Source: Petasospora fabianii
Lineage: Eukaryota; Ascomycota; Saccharomycetes; Phaffomycetales; Wickerhamomycetaceae
Direction: 5' to 3'
Assembly: GCA_022641835.1 (NCBI GenBank)
Contig: CP048722.1
Coordinates: forward strand, 1 to 64,000
Length of the DNA stretch: 64,000 bases
Shown here: piece after piece, positions 49,368 to 59,098 of the stretch
Layout of the letters: every line of letters starts with the position of its first letter
How positions within the stretch are numbered: the first letter of the stretch is position 1
Notes under the pieces: model-generated
The model's input: the letters and a program-made list of their open reading frames with translations, nothing else
What the model was told of the DNA's origin: nothing
Databases searched by the model: none
Program-made: the position numbers and the translations under genes

Positions 49368-49425
49368 TGTGGCGCTTGTGACCACTGCGCCACGCAGGTG
49401 ATTAGTTACGGGTTCGAACCCGGAG
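49368..49425. other. tRNA-like fragment upstream of MET2
   Basis: GTGGCGC...GCGCCAC forms a perfect 7-bp hairpin (about 49369-49393) whose minus strand reads like a tRNA A box (TGGCGCAGTGG), and GGGTTCGAACCC at 49410-49421 looks like a B box. The two are in the wrong order for a normal tRNA on either strand and the T stem pairs poorly, so this is at best a relic or chance. Confidence 0.25.
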
Positions 49426-49524
49426 AAAACATATACATTTAAATTATATTTACGCCATAAATCACATCCATTGTAAAACAAGACCACCAGAACTAAATAG
49501 GAAGAATAATAGGCATCCAAGACC

Positions 49525-50205
49525 TCATAACCCCTTAAACAACGTCCTTATGGTCTTTAAGAAATGCGTAAGATCTCTTGATTCATTAAGCTGGGTTAAG
49601 GCATTATCAACATCCCTCTGTGGTAAAGAAGGACTTACATCGAGAATCTTATAGAAATGTTCACTAACATCAAGATCCAACGAATACTCCTTTTTAATAT
49701 CTTGTGGATCGATATTGATGAATACAAGTCTTAAGCGATCTTGTTGAATACCATCAATTCTAAACCCAAGGAGTTGTTCATACACCATTGTCTCTGGAAG
49801 ATCTAATTCACCTTGTCTCTGTTGGTTTTCTTTAAGCTTCGATAACTCCTTACGTCTTTCTTCGACTTTATCTTTCAATTCACTTACTTGTTTCTCTAAT
49901 GATACTCTTTCATCGGCTAATTGTTTCTCTTTCAATCTTAACTCAGAAAGCCTTGATTCTGAAGAATTTGCATCATTGATCTCTCTCTCAAGTTGTGATT
50001 GTAATTCTTGTTCTCGCAATGCCGAATCTTTCAACTGTTTAACCAAGTCTCGATTTTCATTGCGTAATTGCTTCACCTTAGCTGTATAGTTCTCCTTTGC
50101 CTTAATGATCTCAGTCTTTTGTCTTGCAATAAACTGATTAAACTTCTCAGTGACTTTCTCAAGACGCTCTTCAACCTCAGGATCAAATGTTTGTACGTCA
50201 GACAT
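49525..50205 (-). CDS. SPC25: Ndc80 kinetochore complex subunit Spc25
   Basis: A 226-residue kinetochore protein that with Spc24 links the Ndc80 microtubule-binding complex to the inner kinetochore (Mis12/Mtw1 complex and CENP-T). The first two thirds are a long charged coiled coil (about 10-140). The C-terminal globular RWD-like domain starts at YEQLLGFRIDGIQQDRLRLVFINIDPQD and ends DLTHFLKTIRTLFKGL. Length matches Saccharomyces Spc25 (221). An ACGCGT box lies 43 bases upstream of the ATG. The gene is divergent from ISC1. Confidence 0.82.
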   Translation of the reverse strand: MSDVQTFDPEVEERLEKVTEKFNQFIARQKTEIIKAKENYTAKVKQLRNENRDLVKQLKDSALREQELQSQLEREINDANSSESRLSELRLKEKQLADERVSLEKQVSELKDKVEERRKELSKLKENQQRQGELDLPETMVYEQLLGFRIDGIQQDRLRLVFINIDPQDIKKEYSLDLDVSEHFYKILDVSPSLPQRDVDNALTQLNESRDLTHFLKTIRTLFKGL

Positions 50206-50247
50206 ATTCGAAATCGGTAGCTATCCCTATTATAGTGGTTATCTTTG

Positions 50248-50253
50248 ACGCGT
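50248..50253. promoter_or_regulatory. MCB element (ACGCGT) upstream of SPC25
   Basis: ACGCGT 43 bases upstream of the SPC25 start; the MBF-bound MluI cell-cycle box. Confidence 0.45.
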
Positions 50254-50553
50254 TTTGTTGTCTAATGGTGTTTAGCGTTGTTTTGGTTTGAATTTTATTT
50301 ATGTGGGTTTCCCTGGCGATTAATGGCACTTGAAGAAATGACAGCAGCAGTTCTTGTCTGCCAAAACTGTACGGGCGAATTTCCACTTTCGGAATACAAA
50401 CTAAATCACTTTAGTTGATTTGTTTATAAGTCTGTTAAATAGAGTATAATCAGTCATATACACTACTTTGAACGACCATTCTTTTGTTTCTATACCAGAA
50501 TCACATACAGACAGAACTTTCAGAAACACCTGCACAGATCGTCAAGTAACACT

Positions 50554-51816
50554 ATGAGTAACCCTCCAACGGTCAAGTTCTTAACTTTTAACACTTGGGG
50601 TCTCAAATACGTTTCGAAAGTACGTCGTGAAAGGTTAAAAGCCATTGCTGATCGTCTTGCCACATCTCATGAAGAATATGACGTTGTTGCCCTACAGGAA
50701 GTTTGGGTTCGTGAAGATTGGGATTATATTGAACAAGTGTGCACCCAATTTTACCCCTATCGTCGTATCTTTTATTCTGGTATCTTAACTGGTCCAGGAC
50801 TTGCCATATTATCTAAAGTGCCCATTGAATCAACTTTCCTTTACAGATTCCCCATTAATGGAAGACCCTCGGCGTTTTGGAGAGGTGATTGGTATGTTGG
50901 TAAATCCGTTGCCGTTACGTTACTGAAACCATTAAGTGATGACTCTCCACCATTGGCAATTCTTAACTCACACATGCATGCTCCATATTCTTTAACAGGT
51001 GATGCTGCATATGAATGTCATAGAGCATGTCAGGCTTGGGATTTTTCACGTATGGCGAAGTTACTCTCAAGGGCAGGTTATGCCGTTGTCATAGTTGGTG
51101 ATTTGAATTCAAGGCCAGGATCATTACCTCATAAGTTTTTAACTATTGAAACTGAACTTATTGATAGTTGGGAGCAACTACATGGTATTCAGGACATGGA
51201 CTATATTAAAAATCTTAGTCCAGAAAAGCAAATCGAGATTGGTGGTACAACTTGTGATTCTACGTTGAACACATGGAGAGCTAATCGTCACATTACTGAG
51301 GCGTGTCGTTTGGATTACGCATTGATTGATGGTTCAAGACTTAATACTATTGCTGCAAAGGTTGATTTCACTGAACCTATCGGTGTTGGGTCCTATTCTG
51401 ATCATTTTGCATATTCTTGTCATCTTCAAGTCTTACCAATTGGTGTACGTCCCAAGACTTCAAACCCTACTCTCATGAGGAAAGATACTTCAAACACACG
51501 TGTTGCTTATCACGATGATATGCTTGACTTAATTGAGGATTATGAAAAAACGGCCAATTGGCAAAAACTATGGCGTATTGCGCATTTCTTTGCATCGATT
51601 CTTATTGTGATTGCCATTGCGATCGTCACAACTTTCACTTCAAATAGAGCAGGTTGGTCCTCAGTATTATGGGTAATTGCTGCCTTCTTGATCGGTATCA
51701 CTGGATTGGTTGATGGAATGATTGGATTCTTGTTTGGAAGATCTGAGCTGAGGGCATTAGATGAGGTGAAGAATGAAGTTTTAGATTCTAAGAGATCTCT
51801 CACATCTATGTTTTGA
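50554..51816 (+). CDS. ISC1: Inositol phosphosphingolipid phospholipase C Isc1
   Basis: A 420-residue neutral sphingomyelinase-type enzyme that releases ceramide from inositol phosphosphingolipids at ER and mitochondria. The Mg-dependent endonuclease/phosphatase fold shows N13 in TFNTWG, the metal glutamate in VVALQEVWV, D/N in VGDLNSRPG and the catalytic DH in SYSDHFAYSCH. The P-loop-like GDAAYECHRACQAW is the Isc1 signature. Two C-terminal membrane helices (about 345-365 and 370-392) anchor the enzyme. Length is somewhat shorter than Saccharomyces Isc1 (477). Start is the first ATG. Confidence 0.92.
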   Translation: MSNPPTVKFLTFNTWGLKYVSKVRRERLKAIADRLATSHEEYDVVALQEVWVREDWDYIEQVCTQFYPYRRIFYSGILTGPGLAILSKVPIESTFLYRFPINGRPSAFWRGDWYVGKSVAVTLLKPLSDDSPPLAILNSHMHAPYSLTGDAAYECHRACQAWDFSRMAKLLSRAGYAVVIVGDLNSRPGSLPHKFLTIETELIDSWEQLHGIQDMDYIKNLSPEKQIEIGGTTCDSTLNTWRANRHITEACRLDYALIDGSRLNTIAAKVDFTEPIGVGSYSDHFAYSCHLQVLPIGVRPKTSNPTLMRKDTSNTRVAYHDDMLDLIEDYEKTANWQKLWRIAHFFASILIVIAIAIVTTFTSNRAGWSSVLWVIAAFLIGITGLVDGMIGFLFGRSELRALDEVKNEVLDSKRSLTSMF

Positions 51817-52919
51817 GTGCCATATAAAATAAACATCTGCATTAGCCTATAAGAAAGCGACATAAGCAATGAAGCTATTCATTGTCACTGAAACTTTTCA
51901 ACGATAGTTATATAAATATAACAACCTTCCACCTCAACTGACCTTTCTGTCATACGACCAATGATGAACACGTTATTGTGACGAGCATCAACATAAAGCG
52001 CACTTACTCGACGAGCATGGACGTCTTACGCAACTACCCAAAAAGCACTGTACCCAGAAATAAACAAATAACACTGCTCATTAGGTGATAGCAAACTCGA
52101 TAAAGAATTTAAAGAGAGCGTAGTATTTTTCATCAATGCATATCTATGCACATATATGCATACTCCTAACAGTGCATATATTTACGATAAAAGTGCATAT
52201 TCTTCGCGAAATGTGCCGAAACATGCAGAAAAAATCCACGAAATTAACTGAATAACAAGACGATCATATACACTGGTTTCCTGGTTTGACAGTTCGAGAA
52301 TACCATCAATATAACGTGTAGCTTACAGGGCTCCAAACCATGGCGTTCTTGAAGCATAAGACAAGCTAATATTGTACATCTCTCATGTGTCTTTTGGGCC
52401 GGGTACGGCTTCCTAGATCAAGTTGTCTTTCGCCAGCGGATTACAATCATACTCAATGACGAACGAGAGTTAACCCCAGCAACCGCATAGAGAGCGTAGA
52501 CAGAAGTCCCAGATATCATACAAACAGCAGGAGACTGCTGTAAGTGTCAAATCCATCGTGTATGACTGTCCCAATTGCCTGGCGTCTCGTTTCCAAAATC
52601 AGGCAGCTTTCAGACATCTTTAGATGGATCATATGTCGTGAAACACGCTTGAAACCGCCCGTACTTGCCTTCAGTGTCACTCTTTGCCTTCTTATTCATG
52701 TCCTAGAGGTGAATATCACTTCATTCGTCCCCTCATAGCTTTAAAATGAGGATTTGTCATGAAGTTTTGTCACGATAGTAAAGTGTATCCGGTTACACTT
52801 AGTTGATTTTCTGATCTATATCTGCGTATAACCGCCTAAAGCTACTTTCTCACATAAATTCACACTTAGAAACATCTATGGAGCACTGAAGCTTACTGTA
52901 AAGTCTTGTAATCTGTGAT
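51817..52919. other. Left part of the 4-kb gene-poor island
   Basis: No gene seen. Ordinary to AT-rich sequence. A cluster of TGCATA motifs lies at 52137-52200. The part from about 52300 has short chance frames only. Confidence 0.45.
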
Positions 52920-54120
52920 ATACGGATGACTCGGGGACTACATGTCTCCCTGACGCGTCATGACACCACCCGTTTTATACTTCATTTTACCATAACACGG
53001 CCAGCGCTTTACCTACAAGCCCAAATCAAACTCTCTATTACTACAATGGACCTAGCACAGCCCTACAGGAGCACTAGAAATGCGTACCTGCCCTCCTTCA
53101 ATCTCCAGCGCCTTCCTACAACATAGCCAGCTATGTCCCTATACCTACGAAAAATCGGACATGCCCCCGCTCTCCCATGATTACCCAACATTTTTGACCC
53201 CACTGGGACCATTAATATAGCAAGGAAGGGCCTCTTGCTTTAATGGTGGCCTCTACGTTGAAACTACAGGTTGTGTGCAAAGAGTTGGGCCTTAGTGAAT
53301 TTGTCCGATGCCTCACTATGGTGAGAGGCATCACCTCACTGCCTATGACGATTCATGGCCACCTGAGTATCCCCACCTGGGGGAAGAACAACACCACCGG
53401 GGTATCATCCATCAATCTGTCCACCCTGTCTATGTTCAACGTTAGTACCTCTTCCCAGGGGCCGCGGATCTACTTTTGGGTCAGCGTAAGGCTTTTCCCA
53501 CTGCCAGGGACTATTCGGGATAGTCGTGTCCAGAGACCACCAATTCCTTCCTATTCCATCCTAGGTGGCACTCTGACGACCATCTCCGTAGTCTTTACCT
53601 GGGGGGAGAAGTGTCCGACATCCTGGGATGACCCTCCAGGATTTCTCCACCTGTCTGCGAGGGACACCACCTAGGGTTTGCCGACTTCCCCCGTTCGGGT
53701 TGCCAGGCACAGGGGAATCCGGAGCCTACTAATGAGGTGCACACGAGCCCCCATGTCACTGTCCCAAGAAGGAAGCTCACACCCCGATGACTGTCGTGGT
53801 AGGTCTAGTCCACCGTCATGTGCGAGGCCATACTGGCTTCCCCCTCGTTAGATGGGGCCAGCGGGAGGTGTACGGAGTCCTTCAACTAAGAGGTATAACA
53901 CCGACCTCCATGCAGACACTGACCCAGAAGAAGCACTGGCCCTTAGGGCACAAGTATTATATACAAGCTGGGTGTGATATAAGGCAACGGACTCCTCCCT
54001 GCTCGCAGCTCTTCTTTGGCTGGGCATCCTTCAACTCCAACTACAATTGGTATATGTCACATGTGGACGATTCCCCTGAGACCAATCCACCTCTCTGAGA
54101 AGCTGTCAACTGACAGCTTA
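52920..54120. other. GC-rich block of unknown origin
   Basis: From about 53040 the sequence becomes clearly richer in G and C than the window (about 55-58% by eye in sampled lines against roughly 40%). It contains open frames at 53243-53674 and 53787-54098 (plus strand) whose translations match nothing I recognise. It ends in a perfect 9-bp inverted repeat, AAGCTGTCA-AC-TGACAGCTT (54100-54119). It may be a decayed foreign or mobile-element fragment, or a non-coding RNA locus; no family can be named. Confidence 0.4.
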
Positions 54121-54149
54121 TATTATATTTAGGCAGTAGGGTTATAGGT

Positions 54150-55060
54150 GCTCAGTATCTTGTCAGTGTGCGGATGTAATGAATGAAGGCAGTTAGCTCA
54201 TCAGCCCCGACAAGCGAGGACACATGTGGAGACACATGAGTAGACATCACTTCCAGCAAAACATCTGAGTCGATACATGAGCATTCAATAGTCACAGTGG
54301 TCCGGGAAGCCGTGTAAGAGCTCATATCTGCAGTGCTTTGTCAAAACGAGATACTGAAATGGAGGCAGTTAGCTCACCTGCCTTGACTTATAGATACGCC
54401 AAAGACATACCATGCAAGGACACACATGTAAACATGTGTTAAACCAGTAGCTTATCAGATGTAGCACCGGAGGACCACAGTATCCATTGACCCATAAACT
54501 CGGAGAGGGGGAGAAGGGGATCGTTAGTTCAGAGTCTTATCAGTGGGTGAAAGTAGTGAATGAAAAGCAGTTAAGCTCTTCCCCTCGACCTATAGATAGG
54601 AGTACCGCAACACTCCTAAAATGCAAGTTCACATGTGTAGACACATGGTAAGACACCAATTTCACCTCATCTGACTTGACAACTGAGCATACCCACAATA
54701 AAGGCAGGTAAGCACGGCCTCTCCGAAGAGGTCAAGTAGTAAGAAAGTACTGGAAGGATAACCTCCATCTCCAAGCCGTGCCGAGCAGTGTGACAGTATA
54801 ACTATATAAAAGCAAAGAGAGACAGATCAACCACTGGACTCATTTATATGAAGTTAACCAAGAAAGAACAGAATGGAATAAAGGCATGGTTAGCTCTTCA
54901 GCAACGACAACTGGTAGTGACAAGCACAAAACCACGCGATGCACATGGGTCGACATAGTCGAAGTACATGTAGACCAAACTGAAACTTCATTTGACCAAC
55001 ACTCGTTACATGAGCCAGTAGAATCAGTACCCCTTACTGTATGCCCGATCAAGACGACTC
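54150..55060. repeat. Diverged tandem array, about 4-5 units of 140-200 bp
   Basis: The segment GAATGAAGGCAGTTAGCTC (54181) recurs as GAAATGGAGGCAGTTAGCTC (about 54357), GAATGAAAAGCAGTTAAGCTC-like (about 54557) and AATAAAGGCATGGTTAGCTC (about 54876), with a weaker copy near 54696. Flanking blocks recur in the same order: TCAGTATCTTGTCAGTG before it, then ATGCAAG, a CACATGTG-centred dyad and CATCTGA...ACATGAGCA after it. Units are clearly homologous but only about half to two thirds identical by eye. Confidence 0.7.
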
Positions 55061-55497
55061 AATGAAATCAGTAAGAGCCCAGTCGCATAGTAGCCAGCGC
55101 ACATGACCCAAACATCCATCATCGACATCATCAAGACCTTTGAACAGATCAAAGAGCTCTCTTATATGTCAATTGAACTATTAAGTATCAGATAAGAGAA
55201 GTAGATTCGTTAAATATGTATAGAATATGGGTTTCCCTTAGGTTCCGAACCCACCCCAATGCCACAGAAACCGTTGATTTGGTTACCCCGGAAATAAGCA
55301 CCACTTTTCTCCGGGTAATAAAGAAAACAGTTAATGATAACACCCTCGATATTTATCGCAATCTGTTCGACTCATAGTATAGATTGACTAAAGATGCATC
55401 ATTTGCTTTCATATTTCCCCTTTCGTTTAATTTGACGTACATGATTTTATTTGTTATTGTATCATTTAATCTGCAGCCAAAAGTGGTTGACGTTATT

Positions 55498-55524
55498 TGT
55501 TTACTTTTTACCCGATTTGGACAA
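55498..55524. promoter_or_regulatory. Forkhead plus Mcm1 composite site upstream of the B-type cyclin
   Basis: TGTTTAC (55498-55504, Fkh site on the minus strand) is followed three bases later by TTACCCGATTTGGACAA (55508-55524), a near-consensus Mcm1 box with the core CC-N6-GG at 55511-55520. It lies about 340 bases upstream of the cyclin start. This pairing controls the CLB2 cluster at G2/M in Saccharomyces. Confidence 0.55.
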
Positions 55525-55860
55525 AATTGAACACATGAGACGGGGACTTTTTTTTTCTTTCGGCCATACAACAAAGCCTATTCCAGTGTAAATCTGTTGT
55601 TCTCTTTGGAATAAAAGGTGCTTGCTTCTTTTGCTTCGTTCATCAGTTCTCCACCTCTGTTCATAGGACACTAACCGTCTTCTTTTAGTCCCAATTGACC
55701 CATACCTTCTTTCCTTCCTCTATCTCTTACACTCGTTGTTGATCGTTGTGATCCTCTTCAAACAAGACACACACAGACTCTTTGTCCAGATTAGCTTTCC
55801 ATCTTCCTCTGGACTACTACCAGCTTAGAACCACCCTCCATATCAATTACTCTCTAAGCT

Positions 55861-56973
55861 ATGGATCTCCAGCATATCACTGTCCAGGACGAAAACAACC
55901 TCAAGGCCAAGGCCGAGGTTAAAAGATCTCAGATCCCAGTTAGAAGAGGTGTTCTCTCCAATGTCACTAATACCAAACTGGCACAGCCACAAGGTAAACC
56001 AGTAGTTAAGGAGAGACTCGTTAGTGAACCACAACAACCTCGTACCATTAAGAGACCAGCTTCTTCAAACAACATACCAGTTGAGCAATACGGTCAAACG
56101 ACTAATTATCATCAGCACAAGAGAAGTAAGACACTTGAATACGAATGGCAAGACTTGGATGAAGAAGATTGGAATGATCCACTCATGGCGAGTGAATACG
56201 TTGTTGAGATCTTTGAGTATTTCCATCAATTGGAGATCAAGACATTACCATCTAGAGATTATCTCTCTAAACAGACCTACATTAACTCAAACATGCGTGA
56301 TCAACTTGTTGATTGGATGTGTGAGGTCCATACTAAGTTTAGACTATTGCCAGAGACTTTGTTTGTCGCTATTAACCTTATGGATAGATTCCTTAGTCGT
56401 GAAGTTGTTCAAGTTAACAGATTGCAATTGTTGGGTACCGCATCAATGTTCATTGCATCGAAATATGAAGAGATCTATTCACCAAGTGTTAACAATTTCT
56501 CAAATGAGAGTGGGTCCACCGTTGAAGAGATCCTTGCAGCTGAAAAATTCATCTTAGAGATCTTGGAGTTTGATTTGAGTTATCCAAACCCAATGAACTT
56601 CTTAAGAAGAATCTCTAAGGCTGATGATTATGATGTCAACACCAGAACTATTGGTAAGTATTTCCTTGAAGTGTCCATAATGGATCACAGATTCATCGGT
56701 ATCAAACCTTCACTCTGTGCTGCTGCATCTATGTACTTGTCTAGAAAGATGATGGGTAAAGAAGAATGGGATGGTAACTTGATCCATTACTCTGGTGGTT
56801 ATTTTGAGTCTGAACTCGAACCAGTTGTTCAACTTTACCTTCACTATTTGGTTTCTCCAGTTATCCATGAAGAGTTCTTTAAGAAGTACGCCTCTAAGAG
56901 ATTTATGAAGGCATCTATCATTGCCAGACAATGGGCAAAGAATTTGGTCAGAGCTAGTTCATCTGAGCTATAA
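55861..56973 (+). CDS. CLB2: Mitotic B-type cyclin of the Clb1/Clb2 class
   Basis: A 370-residue mitotic cyclin activating Cdc28/Cdk1. A destruction box RGVLSNVTN lies at R29-N37, the APC/C target. The N-terminal cyclin box starts at ASEYVVEIFEYFHQLE (about 110) with MRDQLVDWMCEVHTKFRLLPETLFVAINLMDRFLS as the hallmark and IASKYEEIYSPSV; the C-terminal box has NPMNFLRRISKADDYD and GIKPSLCAAASMYLSRKM with LIHYSGGY. Those last blocks are specific to the Clb1/2 group. It is shorter than Saccharomyces Clb2 (491), mainly in the N terminus. A Mcm1/Fkh composite site lies upstream. Confidence 0.9.
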   Translation: MDLQHITVQDENNLKAKAEVKRSQIPVRRGVLSNVTNTKLAQPQGKPVVKERLVSEPQQPRTIKRPASSNNIPVEQYGQTTNYHQHKRSKTLEYEWQDLDEEDWNDPLMASEYVVEIFEYFHQLEIKTLPSRDYLSKQTYINSNMRDQLVDWMCEVHTKFRLLPETLFVAINLMDRFLSREVVQVNRLQLLGTASMFIASKYEEIYSPSVNNFSNESGSTVEEILAAEKFILEILEFDLSYPNPMNFLRRISKADDYDVNTRTIGKYFLEVSIMDHRFIGIKPSLCAAASMYLSRKMMGKEEWDGNLIHYSGGYFESELEPVVQLYLHYLVSPVIHEEFFKKYASKRFMKASIIARQWAKNLVRASSSEL

Positions 56974-57391
56974 CGGGACTACCTATGACTTATAAGAGGA
57001 GAAGAACCAGAAACAAGACCGAGATGAAACGAAGATTGTATATTAATGACCCCACTTTAACGCTTTCCATCCAATACCAACGAGCCATCTTCAATCACAG
57101 AAGCATACGCATACGCATACGCATACGCATACGCAACACACAACATCTTTAAGATCGAATGAGTTTTGTCTTTGTCGATTACATTCACCTTATACTCCTT
57201 AATAATCCCTCATTGATCTGAACAGATGCTAATATCAAGTTTGTTGTTGATGATGTTTGCTTTGTTGAGTTTGGCTCGTCGTGAAGACCTTTTTGATACC
57301 ATTTATTTTGCCTTTCCAACTATTTTTCTTTAATTGCACAAGATCTAGTAAGTTATTTGTCAATAGAGTAGTCTTCATTCGTAGTGCTTCA
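56974..57391. other. Intergenic region between the cyclin and RRM genes
   Basis: Convergent 3' ends; apart from the hexanucleotide repeat nothing is seen. Confidence 0.45.
57103..57134. repeat. (GCATAC)5 hexanucleotide repeat
   Basis: Five perfect copies plus two bases, about 130 bases downstream of the cyclin stop codon. Confidence 0.92.
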
Positions 57392-57676
57392 TCACACGTT
57401 CATCTCATGGTCTTGATCCCAAATGGCCTTCCTACTCTCAAGTGTATCCAATGGATTGTGTTCCGATACCTTAGAGACATGGAGATATCTGTCAAAGTAT
57501 TGAAACCCGGTCATATTGTCAATTGAAGCCTGAGCATCTTGAATCTCTTGGAATTGAATATCTATATGTGCATTGTGTTGTGTAGAGTTTAAGATCGGTC
57601 CAAAAGCCGTAAAGAGCTCTACAATGCCGTCGAGAGATACGTCCTTAGGAAGATTTGTGACTCGTACGGTGCTCAT
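57392..57676 (-). CDS. Small single-RRM protein similar to the RRM of cyclophilin PPIE/Cyp33
   Basis: A 94-residue protein that is little more than one RNA-recognition motif. It starts MSTVRVTNLPKDVSLDGIVELFTAFGPI (RNP2-like VRVTNL) and includes IDIQFQEIQDAQASIDNMTGF (degenerate RNP1) and YFDRYLHVSKV, then a tail KAIWDQDHEM. The tail after the RRM recalls the PVWSDDDW segment that follows the RRM in PPIE cyclophilins, but no isomerase domain is present. The frame is open upstream to 57898 with hydrophobic, non-conserved sequence, so the ATG at 57676 is preferred; an upstream exon cannot be excluded. Confidence 0.6.
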   Translation of the reverse strand: MSTVRVTNLPKDVSLDGIVELFTAFGPILNSTQHNAHIDIQFQEIQDAQASIDNMTGFQYFDRYLHVSKVSEHNPLDTLESRKAIWDQDHEMNV

Positions 57677-57998
57677 ATCGTGTAGAGATGGAGGGATATG
57701 GGTTTCTTCCAGAGAACTGATGATATTTATGGTTAAGTACTTCAAGCACTTATATAAGTAATAGTTTTTGATCATCGCGCCGAGATTTAGACTCGTGGCG
57801 AATAAGCAAGTAGACAGATACATCTTCTTCAAAACACAGATACAACAACATAACCATATTATTACTACAAATACCAAAGTAGCTACAAGAATATCCAAGA
57901 TAAACCAACCTTATAGATGGTATTAGTCTCTCAGCTCATCATTAACCATTACTATATGATCTTATTGACACGTCTTCTTATGGCAGATCACAGGCTCT

Positions 57999-58020
57999 AA
58001 AAAAATTTCGGCGATGAGCT
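57999..58020 (+). promoter_or_regulatory. RRPE plus PAC pair upstream of TRM8
   Basis: AAAAAAATTTC (57999-58009) followed directly by GCGATGAGCT (58011-58020), 69 bases upstream of the TRM8 start. Both match the ribosome-biogenesis regulon motifs and the order RRPE-PAC is the usual one. Confidence 0.7.
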
Positions 58021-58052
58021 CAAAGGTACTATTGAAACACTTTTTCTGTTGA

Positions 58053-58967
<915 letters not shown>

Positions 58968-59098
58968 TAAATCTAATATGTTAATGAATGTCTTGTAATG
59001 TATTGTTCTTCAAATCTATCTCCTTTCAATCTAAACCGTGTCATTTCTATCAACAGAAACGTGACCACATGGGGTAACATAAATTATGTCAAAGGTAC

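Noticed and set aside
53243-54098. The open frames of the GC-rich block as genes of a known family.
   Set aside because: No motif supports any family; they are kept only as part of an unexplained block.
57677-57898. Hydrophobic N-terminal extension of the small RRM protein.
   Set aside because: The RRM fold starts at MSTVRV and the upstream part is neither a presequence nor conserved-looking.
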